64,000 nucleotides of DNA from Saxidomus purpurata (taxonomy: Eukaryota > Mollusca > Bivalvia > Venerida > Veneridae): assembly GCA_022818135.1 (NCBI GenBank), contig JAFMSR010000013.1, positions 30,700,966-30,764,965 on the forward strand, given 5' to 3'. Shown piece after piece: positions 47,931-58,592 of the stretch (positions are counted from its first letter, which is position 1; each line of letters begins with the position of its first letter). The notes under the pieces are model-generated. The model saw nothing but the letters and a program-made list of their open reading frames with translations, was not told where the DNA came from and did no database searches. The position numbers and the translations under genes were made by a program.

Positions 47931-48370
47931 AGCATATATTTCAGAGACTACAAAATGCTTGCTTAAAATGCAAACCTTCAAAATGCATTTTCTTTCAAAA
48001 ACAAGTTAAATTTCTAGGTCATCTTGTGTCTGAGGATGGTGTTTCAACAGACCCAGACAAAATTACAGCTGTTAAAAACTGGCCTATACCTAAAAATGCT
48101 AAATCAGTTAGATCATTCCTTGGCCTAGCATCTTACTACCGTCGTTTTGTTAAAGATTTTGCAAAAATAGCGCGCCCTTTGCACAAACTTTGTGAAAAGG
48201 ATAAAAAGTTCGAATGGACAGAAGAGTGCACAAATGCTTTTGATCGACTTAAAAATGCATTGATTACAGCACCTATATTAGGCTGCCCAATTCCTAATGC
48301 TAAGTTTATACTACACAGACGCAAGTGCTTTTGCCACTGGCTCAGTACTTTCGCAGCTACAAAACAATAG
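47930..48370 (+). pseudogene. pol: RT thumb/connection segment of Pol (shifted frame)
   Basis: From 47930 this frame encodes the stretch after the YMDD strand: CKPSKCIFFQ, then VKFLGHLVSEDG, then KNWPIPKNAKSVRSFLGLAS, then YYRRFVKDFAKIARPLHKL. This is the Ty3/gypsy RT thumb and connection. Compared with the family, about eight residues between YMDD and this block are missing. A second frameshift near 48305-48312 leads to a TAG at 48368-48370, while RNase H continues in the next frame. Confidence 0.88.
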
Positions 48371-49760
48371 AGAAGTTGTAATTGCATATCATAGTAAAAG
48401 TTTAAATCAGCATGAGAAAAGCTACTGTGTAACGGGAAAAGAACTTCTTGCTGTAGTCCATGCTCTTAAGTCATTTCACCACTACTTGTATGGTCAGCCT
48501 ACTTTACTGAGGACTGACAATGCAGCTGTCTCTTGGATGAGAAATCTGAAACAACCAACTGGTCAAGTAGCAAGGTGGCTTGAGGTTCTTGGTACCTATG
48601 ACTTGACAGTGTCTCATCGTCCAGGGCTTCAGCACCGAAATGCAGATGCCCTCTCCAGAGTTCCTTGTACAAAGTGTGCTAAGCAGCAAAGCACAAATGA
48701 CAGCTTGGAAAATGATGAAGATCATTCTTACTCTTGCTCATCACAGTCTCTTGAGGTCTTGTCCCCACCAGTAACAACCGATCCTCAAATAGCGCGCGTA
48801 GTTTCAAGAAGTCAAAATGATTCATTCTCTGTTTTCAAGCACACATCTGTTGTGATTCCAAATTGGTCATCTGATGAGATAAGACGTCAACAACATTCTG
48901 ACTCTTTTTTACAGATCATTATGCAGGCTCTTGAACAATCTAGCATTCGTCCTACATGGCAACGTGTTGCTGGTACCACTAGTAAAACAAAAACGCTTTG
49001 GCGTATGTGGGACAGGTTGTCTATACATGATGGTTGCCTCTTCCGCATCTGGTATGATAACAGCAATCAGTTTTACCGCCAAATTATAGTTCCGCGACAC
49101 CTCCAGTCAGACGTATTTCATTACATGCATGATATTCCATCTTCTGCACACTTGGGTTCTGACAAAATGTTAGACAAGATTAGGCAAACCTTCTACTGGC
49201 CGGGCATGAAAAGTGACATCGAAAACTTTTGTTCAAGTTGTGTCCAATGTGCTGCACATAAGCCTTCTAAACCTCATAAATCACCACTTGGCTCTGTACC
49301 AGTTCTCGAACCACACGAGAAAATTGTGTTAGATATATTTGGTCCACTTCCGAGAACAGATAATCAGAATGCTTACATCCTTGTGATTACAGACTGTTTT
49401 ACTCACTGGACTGAGGCTATTCCTCTTCCAAATCAGCTCTCTGAAACGATAGCAAAAACATTTGTAAATGAGTACGTCTCAAGATATGGTGTACTTATGC
49501 AAATACATACAGATCGTGGAACAAATTTTGTTTCAAAATTATTTGAAGACATGTGTGAATTTCTTCAAATACACCATACCCGATCAACACCCTTGTTTAT
49601 GCGATCCCTCAAGACTATGATTAGCATGTACTGTGATACTAATCAACGAGCATGGGACCAGTTTTTACCTCAAGTCATGATGGCCTATCGGTCCTCTGTT
49701 CATGCAAGTACTGGCCAAATCCTCAGAATTGTAAGAAATGTTTTGCCACTACACTGTTAG
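48297..49760 (+). CDS. pol: RNase H and integrase segment of Pol (broken)
   Basis: The 487-residue ORF begins in the RNase H domain: YTDAS (Asp 8), TGKELLAVVHALK (Glu 49) and RTDN (Asp 74) are the catalytic carboxylates. The H-H-C-C integrase zinc domain follows (MHDIPSSAH, then FCSSCVQC), then the core with catalytic Asp in VLDIFGPL and in HTDRGTNF. The region that should hold the third catalytic residue (Glu) is missing: an in-frame deletion of about a dozen residues near 49591-49600 joins RSTP to FMRSLK. A frameshift near 49717-49722 then ends the frame at 49758-49760. Integrase inserts the cDNA; without the Glu it should be inactive. Confidence 0.88.
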   Translation: MLSLYYTDASAFATGSVLSQLQNNREVVIAYHSKSLNQHEKSYCVTGKELLAVVHALKSFHHYLYGQPTLLRTDNAAVSWMRNLKQPTGQVARWLEVLGTYDLTVSHRPGLQHRNADALSRVPCTKCAKQQSTNDSLENDEDHSYSCSSQSLEVLSPPVTTDPQIARVVSRSQNDSFSVFKHTSVVIPNWSSDEIRRQQHSDSFLQIIMQALEQSSIRPTWQRVAGTTSKTKTLWRMWDRLSIHDGCLFRIWYDNSNQFYRQIIVPRHLQSDVFHYMHDIPSSAHLGSDKMLDKIRQTFYWPGMKSDIENFCSSCVQCAAHKPSKPHKSPLGSVPVLEPHEKIVLDIFGPLPRTDNQNAYILVITDCFTHWTEAIPLPNQLSETIAKTFVNEYVSRYGVLMQIHTDRGTNFVSKLFEDMCEFLQIHHTRSTPLFMRSLKTMISMYCDTNQRAWDQFLPQVMMAYRSSVHASTGQILRIVRNVLPLHC

Positions 49761-50202
49761 GTTTACCACCACAGACAAATGAAACTTCTAACTCCTCAGA
49801 AGAAATTTCTACCTCCTCAGAATTATCTCCTGATTATGTACAAAAACTGCGTGAACAACTAGAAGCTGTCCATGAAACAGCTCGTAGGATGTCAAAACTA
49901 AGAGTCAGTACAGAAAGCGTCATTATGATCTACATGAAAAGAAATGTTCCTTTAAAATTGGTGATGCTGTATGGTTATATGACCCCTCGCGTCGTCCAGG
50001 CGTGTGCAGTAAACTAGCTGCACAGTGGAAAGGTCCTTTCCTGATTACAAAGAAACTTGATGATCTAGTATATTTAGTGAAAAGTTCTTCAAGTGCACCT
50101 GCAAAGGCAATTCACATAGACAGACTTGCCTTGTATAAATGTTCACATATCCCTAGCTGGTTGTCTACAGTGAAGCAGACTGTGACAAGTATTTCAGAAT
50201 AA
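49715..50202 (+). pseudogene. pol: integrase C-terminal region (two frames), GPY/F-like
   Basis: From about 49715 the sequence continues in one frame (PPQTNETSNSSEE, then YVQKLREQLEAVHETARR). It then shifts near 49900 to another, from 49906 (KRHYDLHEKKCSFKIGDAVW), ending at TAA 50200-50202. WKGPFLITKK with later IHIDRLALY is a GPY/F-like module of Ty3/gypsy integrases. No chromodomain is seen. Confidence 0.8.
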
Positions 50203-50787
50203 ATTGTTCATTATAGTTACCTGAGCGTTGTGCGCAACATCCTTAATTCCGGTACGTCACTGTGATAAACTGCATTTATGTTAGCTGTATATTGCAACTT
50301 ATTATTTTTTTATTATTACTTATCACATAGAGAAATGTCATCTGAGCTCGGCTATGTTCATGAGTGAAACATGCAGGAGATTGCTGTAAAGTAAAACCGA
50401 TTCGCGGTTGTGTTTTTTTATAAACGCGGAGTAACACAGAGATGTGTTAATGTTTCCGAAAAGCGTGCACGTAAATTTTTTTTTGAAGCGCTTCAATTGA
50501 GTAATGAAGGAGGCCTGATCAACCACCTGCGATTTACTCACTGGTGTATATTGCGTAGTGATGATGTAGCATGCAGTGAAGCATGATGGGTATATTCTTA
50601 CCACGATGAACTGCGAATCGGTAGAACTAAACAGACACAGCAATGGTTGCCCACAGCCCCTGTCCATCTCCTTAAGGCTAATAACATGATATAAAATACA
50701 ATGAAATATTGACATGTGAATTTCTCTTGAAGTAATACATTGTATACTCAACCGTTTCAATACAGTCTCAAATCTTATATATTGTAG
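50203..50787. other. untranslated stretch between pol and the zinc-finger ORF
   Basis: It holds a 168-codon minus-strand ORF (50338-50844) of no recognised family. Its 3' end has a pyrimidine/AT-rich tract ending TTGTAG at 50787, a possible splice acceptor for the ORF that follows. Confidence 0.4.
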
Positions 50788-51606
50788 CTGCATTTGCCTG
50801 TGACAAATGCCCAGCAGTATTTCTATGTCAGCGGGATTTGTCAAACCATTCTATAAAGGCCAGGCATACTTCAGCCAGCGTCGTCTGTGCTTGGTGTACC
50901 GACAAGAAGGCACGAGAGTTTCGCCACCCGCAAGACTTGAGTAGACATGTTCGAGAGCACCACAGACTTCTTTTCGTAGACTTCCCACCAAAAGTACTTA
51001 CAGTAGCTAACTGTTTCTACTTTGCAAGAGACCCGGAGTCATACCTCAAAACATATCCCAAATCCACGGAGCGTGACTACGTGGAAGCTAAGTTTGCCCG
51101 GGAGGCAATAACGAAATGGTCTGCTGGCAGATTCCCAGGCATCTCAACATGGCTCTCCGGATGGCGACTTTCACATTCAAAAAGCTCCTCAACTGCACCG
51201 ACACTCAAACAAAAATACACTACCCACTACCTACTTAAGTCTGTCAGCATTTCCAGCCATGAGGCCAGAGCCACCTTCACAGACAGCAATGGCGAAGTGA
51301 TAAAAGCTAAAATTGATGAGTCAGGATTAAACAATCCAGCAGTTACCACACCTCTTTTAAGAAAGATGACGACACTTGACCCAGACTTTTTTGCGAGAAG
51401 GTATTTCAAAACCCGATTTTTATGGGGATGTGGTTTACAAACTTCGTAAGATTTTGGGTCATGGCAATTTTCCAACTGTATTTGCTAAAATTATAAAACG
51501 TTTTGTTAAAAGAGGTTACGACCCAACTGTTTTGAGACACACCGCATGTTTGGTGTTCAACCCGTTTACAGTTGGACGCTATGCTTCCCTCTTTGATTGT
51601 GTCTGA
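50788..51606 (+). CDS. post-pol ORF with two C2H2 zinc fingers (one frameshift)
   Basis: The frame is open from 50736 without an ATG, so a spliced start is likely; TTGTAG at 50787 is a candidate acceptor. Finger 1 is canonical C-X2-C-X3-F-X5-L-X2-H-X5-H (Cys codons 50799 and 50808, His 50847 and 50865). Finger 2 is C-X2-C-X16-H-X3-H (50886, 50895, 50946, 50958). The fingers may bind nucleic acid. After about 160 further residues the frame breaks at a run of six T (51387-51392). Protein-like sequence continues in the next frame (ISKPDFYGDVVYKLRKILG) to TGA 51604-51606. I do not recognise the family. A single-base T-run indel or sequencing error is the simplest cause. Confidence 0.65.
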
Positions 51607-52249
51607 CGGAAGAGGGGGAGGACTCTGTGATGGGCAGTTTTTAAATCCCACTGGGACGAAACTGTTTTGATTTCTGTCCTCTGGCCTGTTTCGTCGGGCC
51701 CTTAAGGGTGTTTCTCTTGGTGCTCTGCCTTCTGCAAAGGCATTGAGTACATACGTTTTTTGGTTCTCAAGGTTTGCTTTTTATATATTTATACACGAGC
51801 ATTTTTGTGTTTTACATACCATGCCTTTTGTTTCCATTGCGTGTGTTAGAGATTCACCTAGCAGGGATTACTTTAATTTACACTGTTCTGTGACTTTGGA
51901 ACATGGTGGGGGTAAGAGTGAGGTTGGGTGCGCACCATAAACCGGTTTAAGCTCCCCAGTGGTGTTTTTGCCACTGACCGTTCCAAGGCGGTGCCCCACT
52001 GTGTTCCTTTAATTGTTCGTTTTGTCCTCGTGTGTTTGCTTTGTATGCTAGTGTGTGTTGGTAGTGTATATGTGTGTGTGTACATGATTGTGTGTGTGTG
52101 TGTGTCGTGTGTGTGTGCGTGTGTGTGTGTGTGTGTGTGTTGGTGGTGTGCACTTCTGGGTGCTGTGGGGTTCGTTTTGGGGAGGCTGCGTTTTTGGTAC
52201 GTGGCATTCCCTGTTTGATATTATTTTTGTTTTTTTTCTCCACCATCAG
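51446..52249 (+). other. candidate intron or spacer inside the element
   Basis: CTTC|GTAAGA at 51445/51446 is a strong donor and TTTTTTTCTCCACCATCAG at 52249 a strong acceptor. Both leave phase 1 in the same downstream frame, so splicing would join the zinc-finger ORF to the Ser/Thr-rich ORF in frame. Against this, the first 160 bp can be read as coding to 51606. The stretch also contains a GT microsatellite and T-rich sequence and no long ORF on the plus strand. Confidence 0.4.
52051..52140. repeat. GT microsatellite
   Basis: An interrupted (GT)n tract of about 90 bp. It creates Cys/Val-rich and His/Thr-rich ORFs on the two strands. Confidence 0.95.
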
Positions 52250-53642
52250 GATCCTGGAAGCTACACCCAACACCTGCTCCAGTACGCCTCGACTTGGCAA
52301 CAATCTTAGGGATTGAGGAGAAGTATGTCACCACCGTTTGGTTTAAGCCTGGTCTCTTCTCCAAGACAGCCAAAACAGATGAAATTTCAGTGACTCGCAC
52401 CAAAACAACACCAGCAGCCACTGAAGTCATCACCACATCATCATCAACGTCATTCCCTGCAACATCATCATCAGTGTCGTCATCATCAACACCACCCTCC
52501 ACAACATCATCATCAGTGTCGTCATCATCAACACCACCCTCCACAACATCATCATCAGTGTCGTCATCATCAACACCATCCTCCACAACATCATCATCAG
52601 TGTCGTCATCATCAACACCACCCTCCACAACATCATCTTCATCATCAACGACATCAACTTCATCACCACTTAGGAAGGTAGTCCTAACAACAGTCACCAC
52701 AGAGTCCCCATCTAGCAGTCCAATCGTAACAACAACAGCAACATCAACCACAACAGCAATTAGCACACCTGTCATATCCAGTGTGATTCCTGCCACCTTC
52801 ACACCTATTAGTAGCGCTTCTACCCCTGATACAGACGATGAGCACGACTCTTTGAGATTTCCAACACCAGTCTACTTAGGCGACTCACCTAGATATGACA
52901 TCGACACACCACCACCACGCAAGTATGTAGAACCAACACCTCCGTACTATCCAACATATCCCCAGACAACATCAGCTTATCAGCAAACAGAACCTTCAAC
53001 AGACCCAACATACTGCTGTCCACTAACTGCAACAACATCAACCACTTGTAGCACTGTTATGAGCCTCATTCCAACCTATTCACCGACACCATTAGCACCA
53101 TCCCTGAACACATGCACTAAACCAGCCTCTGTGTCACCAGTCTACAAACCTACACCAATAACTAAGAGTCCTTCAGAGATGGCCAGGAATCTACTGCTGC
53201 GAGGAGCCATGCCAATTCTACCCACAGGACGCCGAGAGTGGACTGAAGTCCCAGAGGAGTGCATTATCATCACCAGCAACCTAAAGTGGCCTCCTCGGGG
53301 CTGGCAGAACTACACCAGTGACCAGAAAGCCCTTGCAGTAGAATTTGCAGCCATGTCACTTGAACACAACACAATTTCCACATTATCGATCGAGCCATGC
53401 TTATCTTCAAGTACAACCACCTTGTCTTGCCAGGAACCAACATCAAACATAATGGACCTAAAACAAAGATGCTGTCCTACAATTATGAAGTAATTCGAAA
53501 TATTGCACTTGGAAACGACCACAGTAGTCATCAAGAACAAAGGGACATCATCAATGCATTTCTGCCATCATCTGAAACAGAACTTTTAAGAACAATATCA
53601 CACATACCGTTACGCCTTGAACCAAAACAGTCAACACAGTGA
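52250..53642 (+). CDS. post-pol Ser/Thr-rich ORF (one frameshift)
   Basis: The frame is open from 52219 but has no ATG near the start. Its first exonic base is probably 52250, after a strong acceptor. The N-terminal part has ATILGIEEKYVTTVWFKPGL. A long Ser/Thr/Pro region (about 52420-52770) follows, with four copies of a 14-residue repeat SVSSSSTPPSTTSS, then a Pro/Tyr/Thr-rich linker (PTPPYYPTYPQ) and a more globular end (RREWTEVPEECIIITSNLKW). The frame breaks near 53390 and continues in the next frame to TGA 53640-53642. There is no signal peptide or membrane segment, so I do not call it an env. Function unknown. Confidence 0.5.
52459..52626 (+). repeat. 42-bp coding minisatellite, four copies
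   Basis: Four head-to-tail 42-bp units (52459, 52501, 52543 and 52585), each beginning ACAACATCATCATCAGTGTC (the first with GC for the initial AC), with one or two differences. Because 42 is divisible by 3, copy-number change keeps the frame. On the minus strand it gives a spurious Asp/Val-rich ORF. Confidence 0.95.
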
Positions 53643-54798
53643 AGGACAATACAGAAAATACATACCATTAATTATAACAGAGGTAAATGTATCACAGCTT
53701 TCCAAGTATGACAGACTTTCCGTAGATGTATCACAGACTTCGAATATCACAGATTAGAAGTATCATAAACTTTCCGTATACATGTATATATATATCACAG
53801 ACTATGGAGTATATCACATGACGTCTGAAGAATACCAGTTTCATCCGAACTATATCGTATTATCAGCATCTTTATGTTAATTAATAATAAATATTCAAAA
53901 TGGATGTGAAAAGTAAGTATTACAGACTTGGGTTTATAGTCTGCAATTCAACCAGGACTAACAGAATTTTATGAATAGTGTTATATACAAACTGTGAAAT
54001 TAATTCATAAGGAACTGTTTTACAGAACAGGTGTAATTACCATGGACTATTACGACTATGGACTTTTTAACTTGTGTATAAAATTGAACATGGATTGATA
54101 AAAATAATTATAATTTGACTGTATTCTCTTATGCAAAGTGCTACAGACTGTGATGGACTGTTAAAAAAAAATGTGAATTTTAATGAACTGTGCCAATAGA
54201 TCTTCATGGACTGTGTTTTAACCTGTGAACTACATGAACATTGAGTAATCAATGATGAAGTGTATAAAAGCCTATTAAGTGGTATATTGAACTGTACTAA
54301 GTAACAGTCAAAGGATGATCAGGAGAAACTATCTATAAGGCCAAATGATGAACTATAATTGACACTATACACACATAAGTGTAGATCAACTGATATCTTT
54401 GAGTTAAAAATGTATACTCAGGAAGCAGACTGTATGTCACTAAATGATGATATTATTGCTCAATACATGTCATTATATATTTTATTGTTGCTGAAATGGT
54501 AAGTTATATGATCAGTCAGTTTAGGAACTTCTGTTCTGTCATATGTTTACCAAATGTTTTTCTTTTACAATGTATGACTAAAGTATTAAAATTGTAATAA
54601 GGATGAGAAGTCCTAGTAAACAACTTCATTAATTCTATATTAATATATGAGTAATTTATTGCTCCAGTACTTGTGGTATTATAGTTACATATGTTTATAA
54701 ACTTGTTGATATGTTATATATGTTTGTTACAATGTTAAAAACTTAACTTCTTTATATGACTGACCAACTTCAGGAGAAGATTTATACTGCGGGGAGTG
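53643..54798 (+). other. 3' untranslated region of the element
   Basis: AT-rich, with degenerate repeats of TATCACAGACTTTCC (53690-53810) and other ACTATGGACT-like words. No ORF. The last bases before the LTR (about 54788-54798, GCGGGGAGTG) are purine-rich and may act as the polypurine tract for plus-strand priming. Confidence 0.5.
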
Positions 54799-56209
54799 TG
54801 TAACACCCTGGTTACAGCATTGCCAGACATGGTTGTCCGAACTGTTTGCTATCCGGATACTTTACATTTAAAAGTCAGTAGTCACCAGATGTGTAATAAG
54901 TACTTGTGTTCTCCTCACATTTACAGGTAGCACACTACTCATATTTTTAATCCATGCTAGTCATATAACTTGTCATAATGTATTTTAGTCATTATTTTGA
55001 CTGCCAGCATGTCCGTGCTCTATGTTTACAAGTTGAATTATGGCCGCCATTTTTATTTGTTGTTACCTTGGCGGAAGAATAATCGTTTCCATCTTATGAT
55101 AATCTTTGATATATGTGTAAAGATGTTTGAACACTTTTAATGATCTTTAGTGACTAACTTTATTATTCGAACTGGTGTTTAGCACGTAACTTACAAACTC
55201 TATGTATATGTCACGATGCTTTCAGTAACTATGTATTTCTCTCAACTGCGAAATGCTGGTGCAGTGCTGGCGTTCTGTATTTTCACACATTTTAGATTGT
55301 TTAACAGTATATTGTTAATGGTTTGCACCCTATATCCATTCTTTGAATGTCTATGTATTTGTTAAGTCCAGTATAATTACAGAGTATTTGCTATTTCATT
55401 AATTATGTCATGTTTTAAGCTGACTTGACCTAATAACACTGCTAGCGTTCAGTAGGTATGGTTAATTCTGATTGGTCGCCAGCATGCCAGCATCAGTACC
55501 AGCATTCCCAGCGCCTATAAATATGGAACAGCGCCAGCCAATCGGGGTCTGTTGCAAATCATAAGTTGTAAAGCGCGAACGCTTAAAAACAAACATAGTA
55601 ACATCATGCAGGCATCCAAGTCAGGTACTAAACAGTATTAAAATATACTGTGATTACAGAATCGCCAGCAATTTCTTATAATCATTTTAGGCTATTTATA
55701 TTAACTAAATCCTTAGAATTTCACGATGTTTGTTGTCATCCTGACCTGAAAGTAGTGCAACTGATCCATTGCTGTGTCTGTCGCTGGGTTATAAAAATGA
55801 ACCTCTATAATAATAATGATATTGTTTTTGTGCTTTAATTTATGCTTCAATTAGTAAATCGTTGAAACTAGTAATGGTGTTTTCTATCTAATTTTCCCGT
55901 TTGATAAGGAAACCTAGCCATCCTGAAAACCCCTCTGTCAGGTTCATGAGCTACAAAGCTCATAGACCTTTAAGTCTAATCTGTGCTTTTCCCCGAGTCA
56001 ACATAGATAGAACCAGCTAGATTTCAGCAACAACTCAACGACTTCATAGCTAGTCCAGTGACGGACACAGCAATGTCATCACATTAGAAACTAGCAAATA
56101 AGAGCAACAACATGATCTGATGATTTAAAGCAGCACGGATTGTTGACTTGTTATTTTAGCCATCCTGCCGAAGACTTAGATGTCTCTGATAACCCATAGG
56201 GAGCTTACA
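54799..56209 (+). repeat. 3' LTR (1411 bp)
   Basis: Begins TGTAACACCCTGG and ends GAGCTTACA. It has a TATA box at 55516-55524. Compared with the 5' LTR it carries 149 additional bases at 55757-55905. Part of the added segment (55767-55787) is inverted-repeated at 56055-56075 (19 of 21 bases). Confidence 0.95.
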
Positions 56210-56213
56210 CTAA
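56210..56213. repeat. target-site duplication CTAA (right)
   Basis: Matches 43882-43885. Confidence 0.75.
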
Positions 56214-57508
56214 GTTATTTAGAAGTTAGAAATACTGTTGTTTATTGTTAATATAACAAGTTGACTTTATAGATTTGCACAGACTATATAACGCTGTGAA
56301 GTTATTCTGAATTGGTTGTAAATTGCAATATTTTCAAGGGTGTATCTCACCCTATATTAAAGTCATTAATTTCAACGGATTTTATGTTATTCATTCGCAG
56401 CGTACTTACACTAGAACAAGTTTAGTCCTGGTATAACAAATACTGAGTAACAAAGCTATAGGTAATAAGTATAAGCGGGTTTGTCCACTGAACGAAGCAG
56501 CTATTGCTGAACCTAACACGCTACCAAGCCATATTATCAAAAGGGACACATCCAGATACCTGTACAGGATACAACTTGAACACGCTACCCAAACTTAATC
56601 AAATGTCTAGCACGTGACAATATTTGCAAATAAATGACAACATAACGACGACAGTAAGTTGGAAAGAGGCCACGACTTTATTTACTATATCTGATGGCAA
56701 GACACAACTAAATCATCAGTGTTGTAAACTTGTAAACACATGTATGTTATTTCACGAAGATCTAATTTTCCAATTTCAACATATTTAATAACTGCCCCAG
56801 CGATTCCTGCAAAGGTACAAGTATAGAATGATGCTGGCTTGAATCCTAGCTAAGGCCTAAAAAAAATATTCTTGTTTCCGGTGACCCGACCGACCCTATT
56901 TTTTTGTAGCCGACCCTAAACATTTTTTGACAAAATTCGGCCTCATTTTTTTCGACGCCGCGGAATTAACATAAATGCAGACCTGCCGTAAATTTTATTA
57001 GCGTAAATCAAATTTGTATACAAGATATTTTTTGGGTGTTGTACATATTAAATTTAAAAATGTTTGCCGACCAACGTACACTTATTTTTTTATTTCATCG
57101 GCGTCCGAATATTACGGTAATAGTCGGCCCTTGATATATTTTTTTGGATCACTTTATACACATCAGATATTATAAATTTCTTTTATAAAGGATGCAAAGG
57201 AAACAAAATGCAAAGGGTACAAACAGCGCCAGTCTGTACTTTGATATATATTTTATATATGCAACTTGCCATCAGGAGTCAACTGAAATGCACTGTAGTG
57301 TGTTGAAGGGCCACTGAAATTATTATTTGAGTTTAAAGAAAATTGCAAATAATAATTGATCCCAATTACAAGGGGGGGGGATTTATTCAGCTAGATTTTA
57401 AACAATTTGAATATTTCACGCACAATGAATTGCCTATAAATGTTGATCCACTGTGGACACTGTACTGATGTTGACCGCATAATACAACAGTTACTGTTGT
57501 ATACATAA
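56214..57508. other. flank of the LTR element; dispersed repeat fragments
   Basis: 56850-57130 has the words CCGACCGACCCTATTTTTTT and GTAGCCGACCCTAAAC, a T-rich repeat that resembles bivalve dispersed repeats. There is no ORF. Confidence 0.4.
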
Positions 57509-58592
57509 TAGACATTTATAAGTTAATCCGAATCCGTTGCCGATTGCTACTAAGCCATATTTAAGAGGGGCTTCTCAAAACAATGGATTAGAAAAAAGAA
57601 CTTACAATACGGGACATACACATCCGATGTACTTACGCGATATTGCTTAAAATTTAATACAAACATCTTTCATTTAAAGTACAAAATATATTCATGAAAA
57701 TAACCTTTAACTGTCTATGAAAGAAAGTGCATTGACAGTAGTTAAAATGTAAGATAATCATTTACAATAGCAAGAAATAAATTTGTGAGATCACTTTTGA
57801 AAAGTAAATGGTTACAATGTAGCTTTCCAAGGCGATGTTTGGTGTATGAATTTTTACAAGCAGTTATGCCATACATAATCAAATCTTTATACCGCACGAG
57901 CTCACCAAATGCCCCAGTAACGTCGATACGTTTAGGCTTGAAAGTGCAGAAAATTTAGCTTCTGACATTCCAGGAATTCTAGTCTGTTCTTAAATTGGCA
58001 ATTGCATTATCCTCAATTGTCTGGCGCACGTACATGTATCTGTCTCTGCAGTATGTCCCATACATTCTACTTCACATAGACCGGGCGAGAACGCGTCCCT
58101 TTTTAGCTATGTTCTCTACATTACTCACCACTTTTAGTTTAAACGTATTTTATGCCCAAATATACACATGTGTACACATAGTATAACAATAACAAAACAT
58201 ACATAATGGAAAAGGATAAGAATGAAAGACAAAATGTCTTATAAAACTATTCTCCCTGACAAGAATTCTTTGTACTAAAACTGTACAATATTGAAAGTAA
58301 ATTCGGGTTATACAATTATATCTACTAAGTATGCAAAAAGAACTCACCACTATTCGTACCGTATTATGTCTTTCCGGTCTCAAACATATACGTTTACTAT
58401 TCCTGATATTTAACTGCTAAGCAAAAAAAACCTCAAATTCTAAACATGCATGTACATAAATCCTGCTTGTTGCTTTCAACAAGTAAATAAAATATGAAAG
58501 CCTTAACATTTCAGCCTGAAATCATTTCATGGGCAAAGATATTTGAAGCCCTTTATAAAGATAAATGCTTTTTGAAAATATCTCTCAACATA

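Larger units (their letters stand above)
43886..56209 (+). mobile_element. full-length, defective Ty3/gypsy-type LTR retrotransposon
   Basis: The 12.3-kb element has matching TG...CA LTRs, a CTAA target duplication, a tRNA-Leu-like primer site and a purine-rich stretch before the 3' LTR. Its gene order is gag, PR, RT, RNase H, INT; that order (INT after RT-RNH) defines Ty3/gypsy rather than Ty1/copia. It is longer than typical Ty3/gypsy elements (5-8 kb) because of 1.3-1.4 kb LTRs and about 4.6 kb between pol and the 3' LTR. LTRs differ at about 20 substitutions by eye plus a 149-bp indel and some short ones, so the insertion is fairly young. The coding region is broken at several places. It is probably non-autonomous now. 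Confidence 0.93.

Noticed and set aside
52221..52802. 193-codon Asp/Val-rich minus-strand ORF
   Set aside because: It is the antisense of the 42-bp Ser/Thr minisatellite.
55757..55905. Extra 149 bp in the 3' LTR as an intron
   Set aside because: Removing it does not correspond to GT...AG boundaries that give the 5' LTR sequence.
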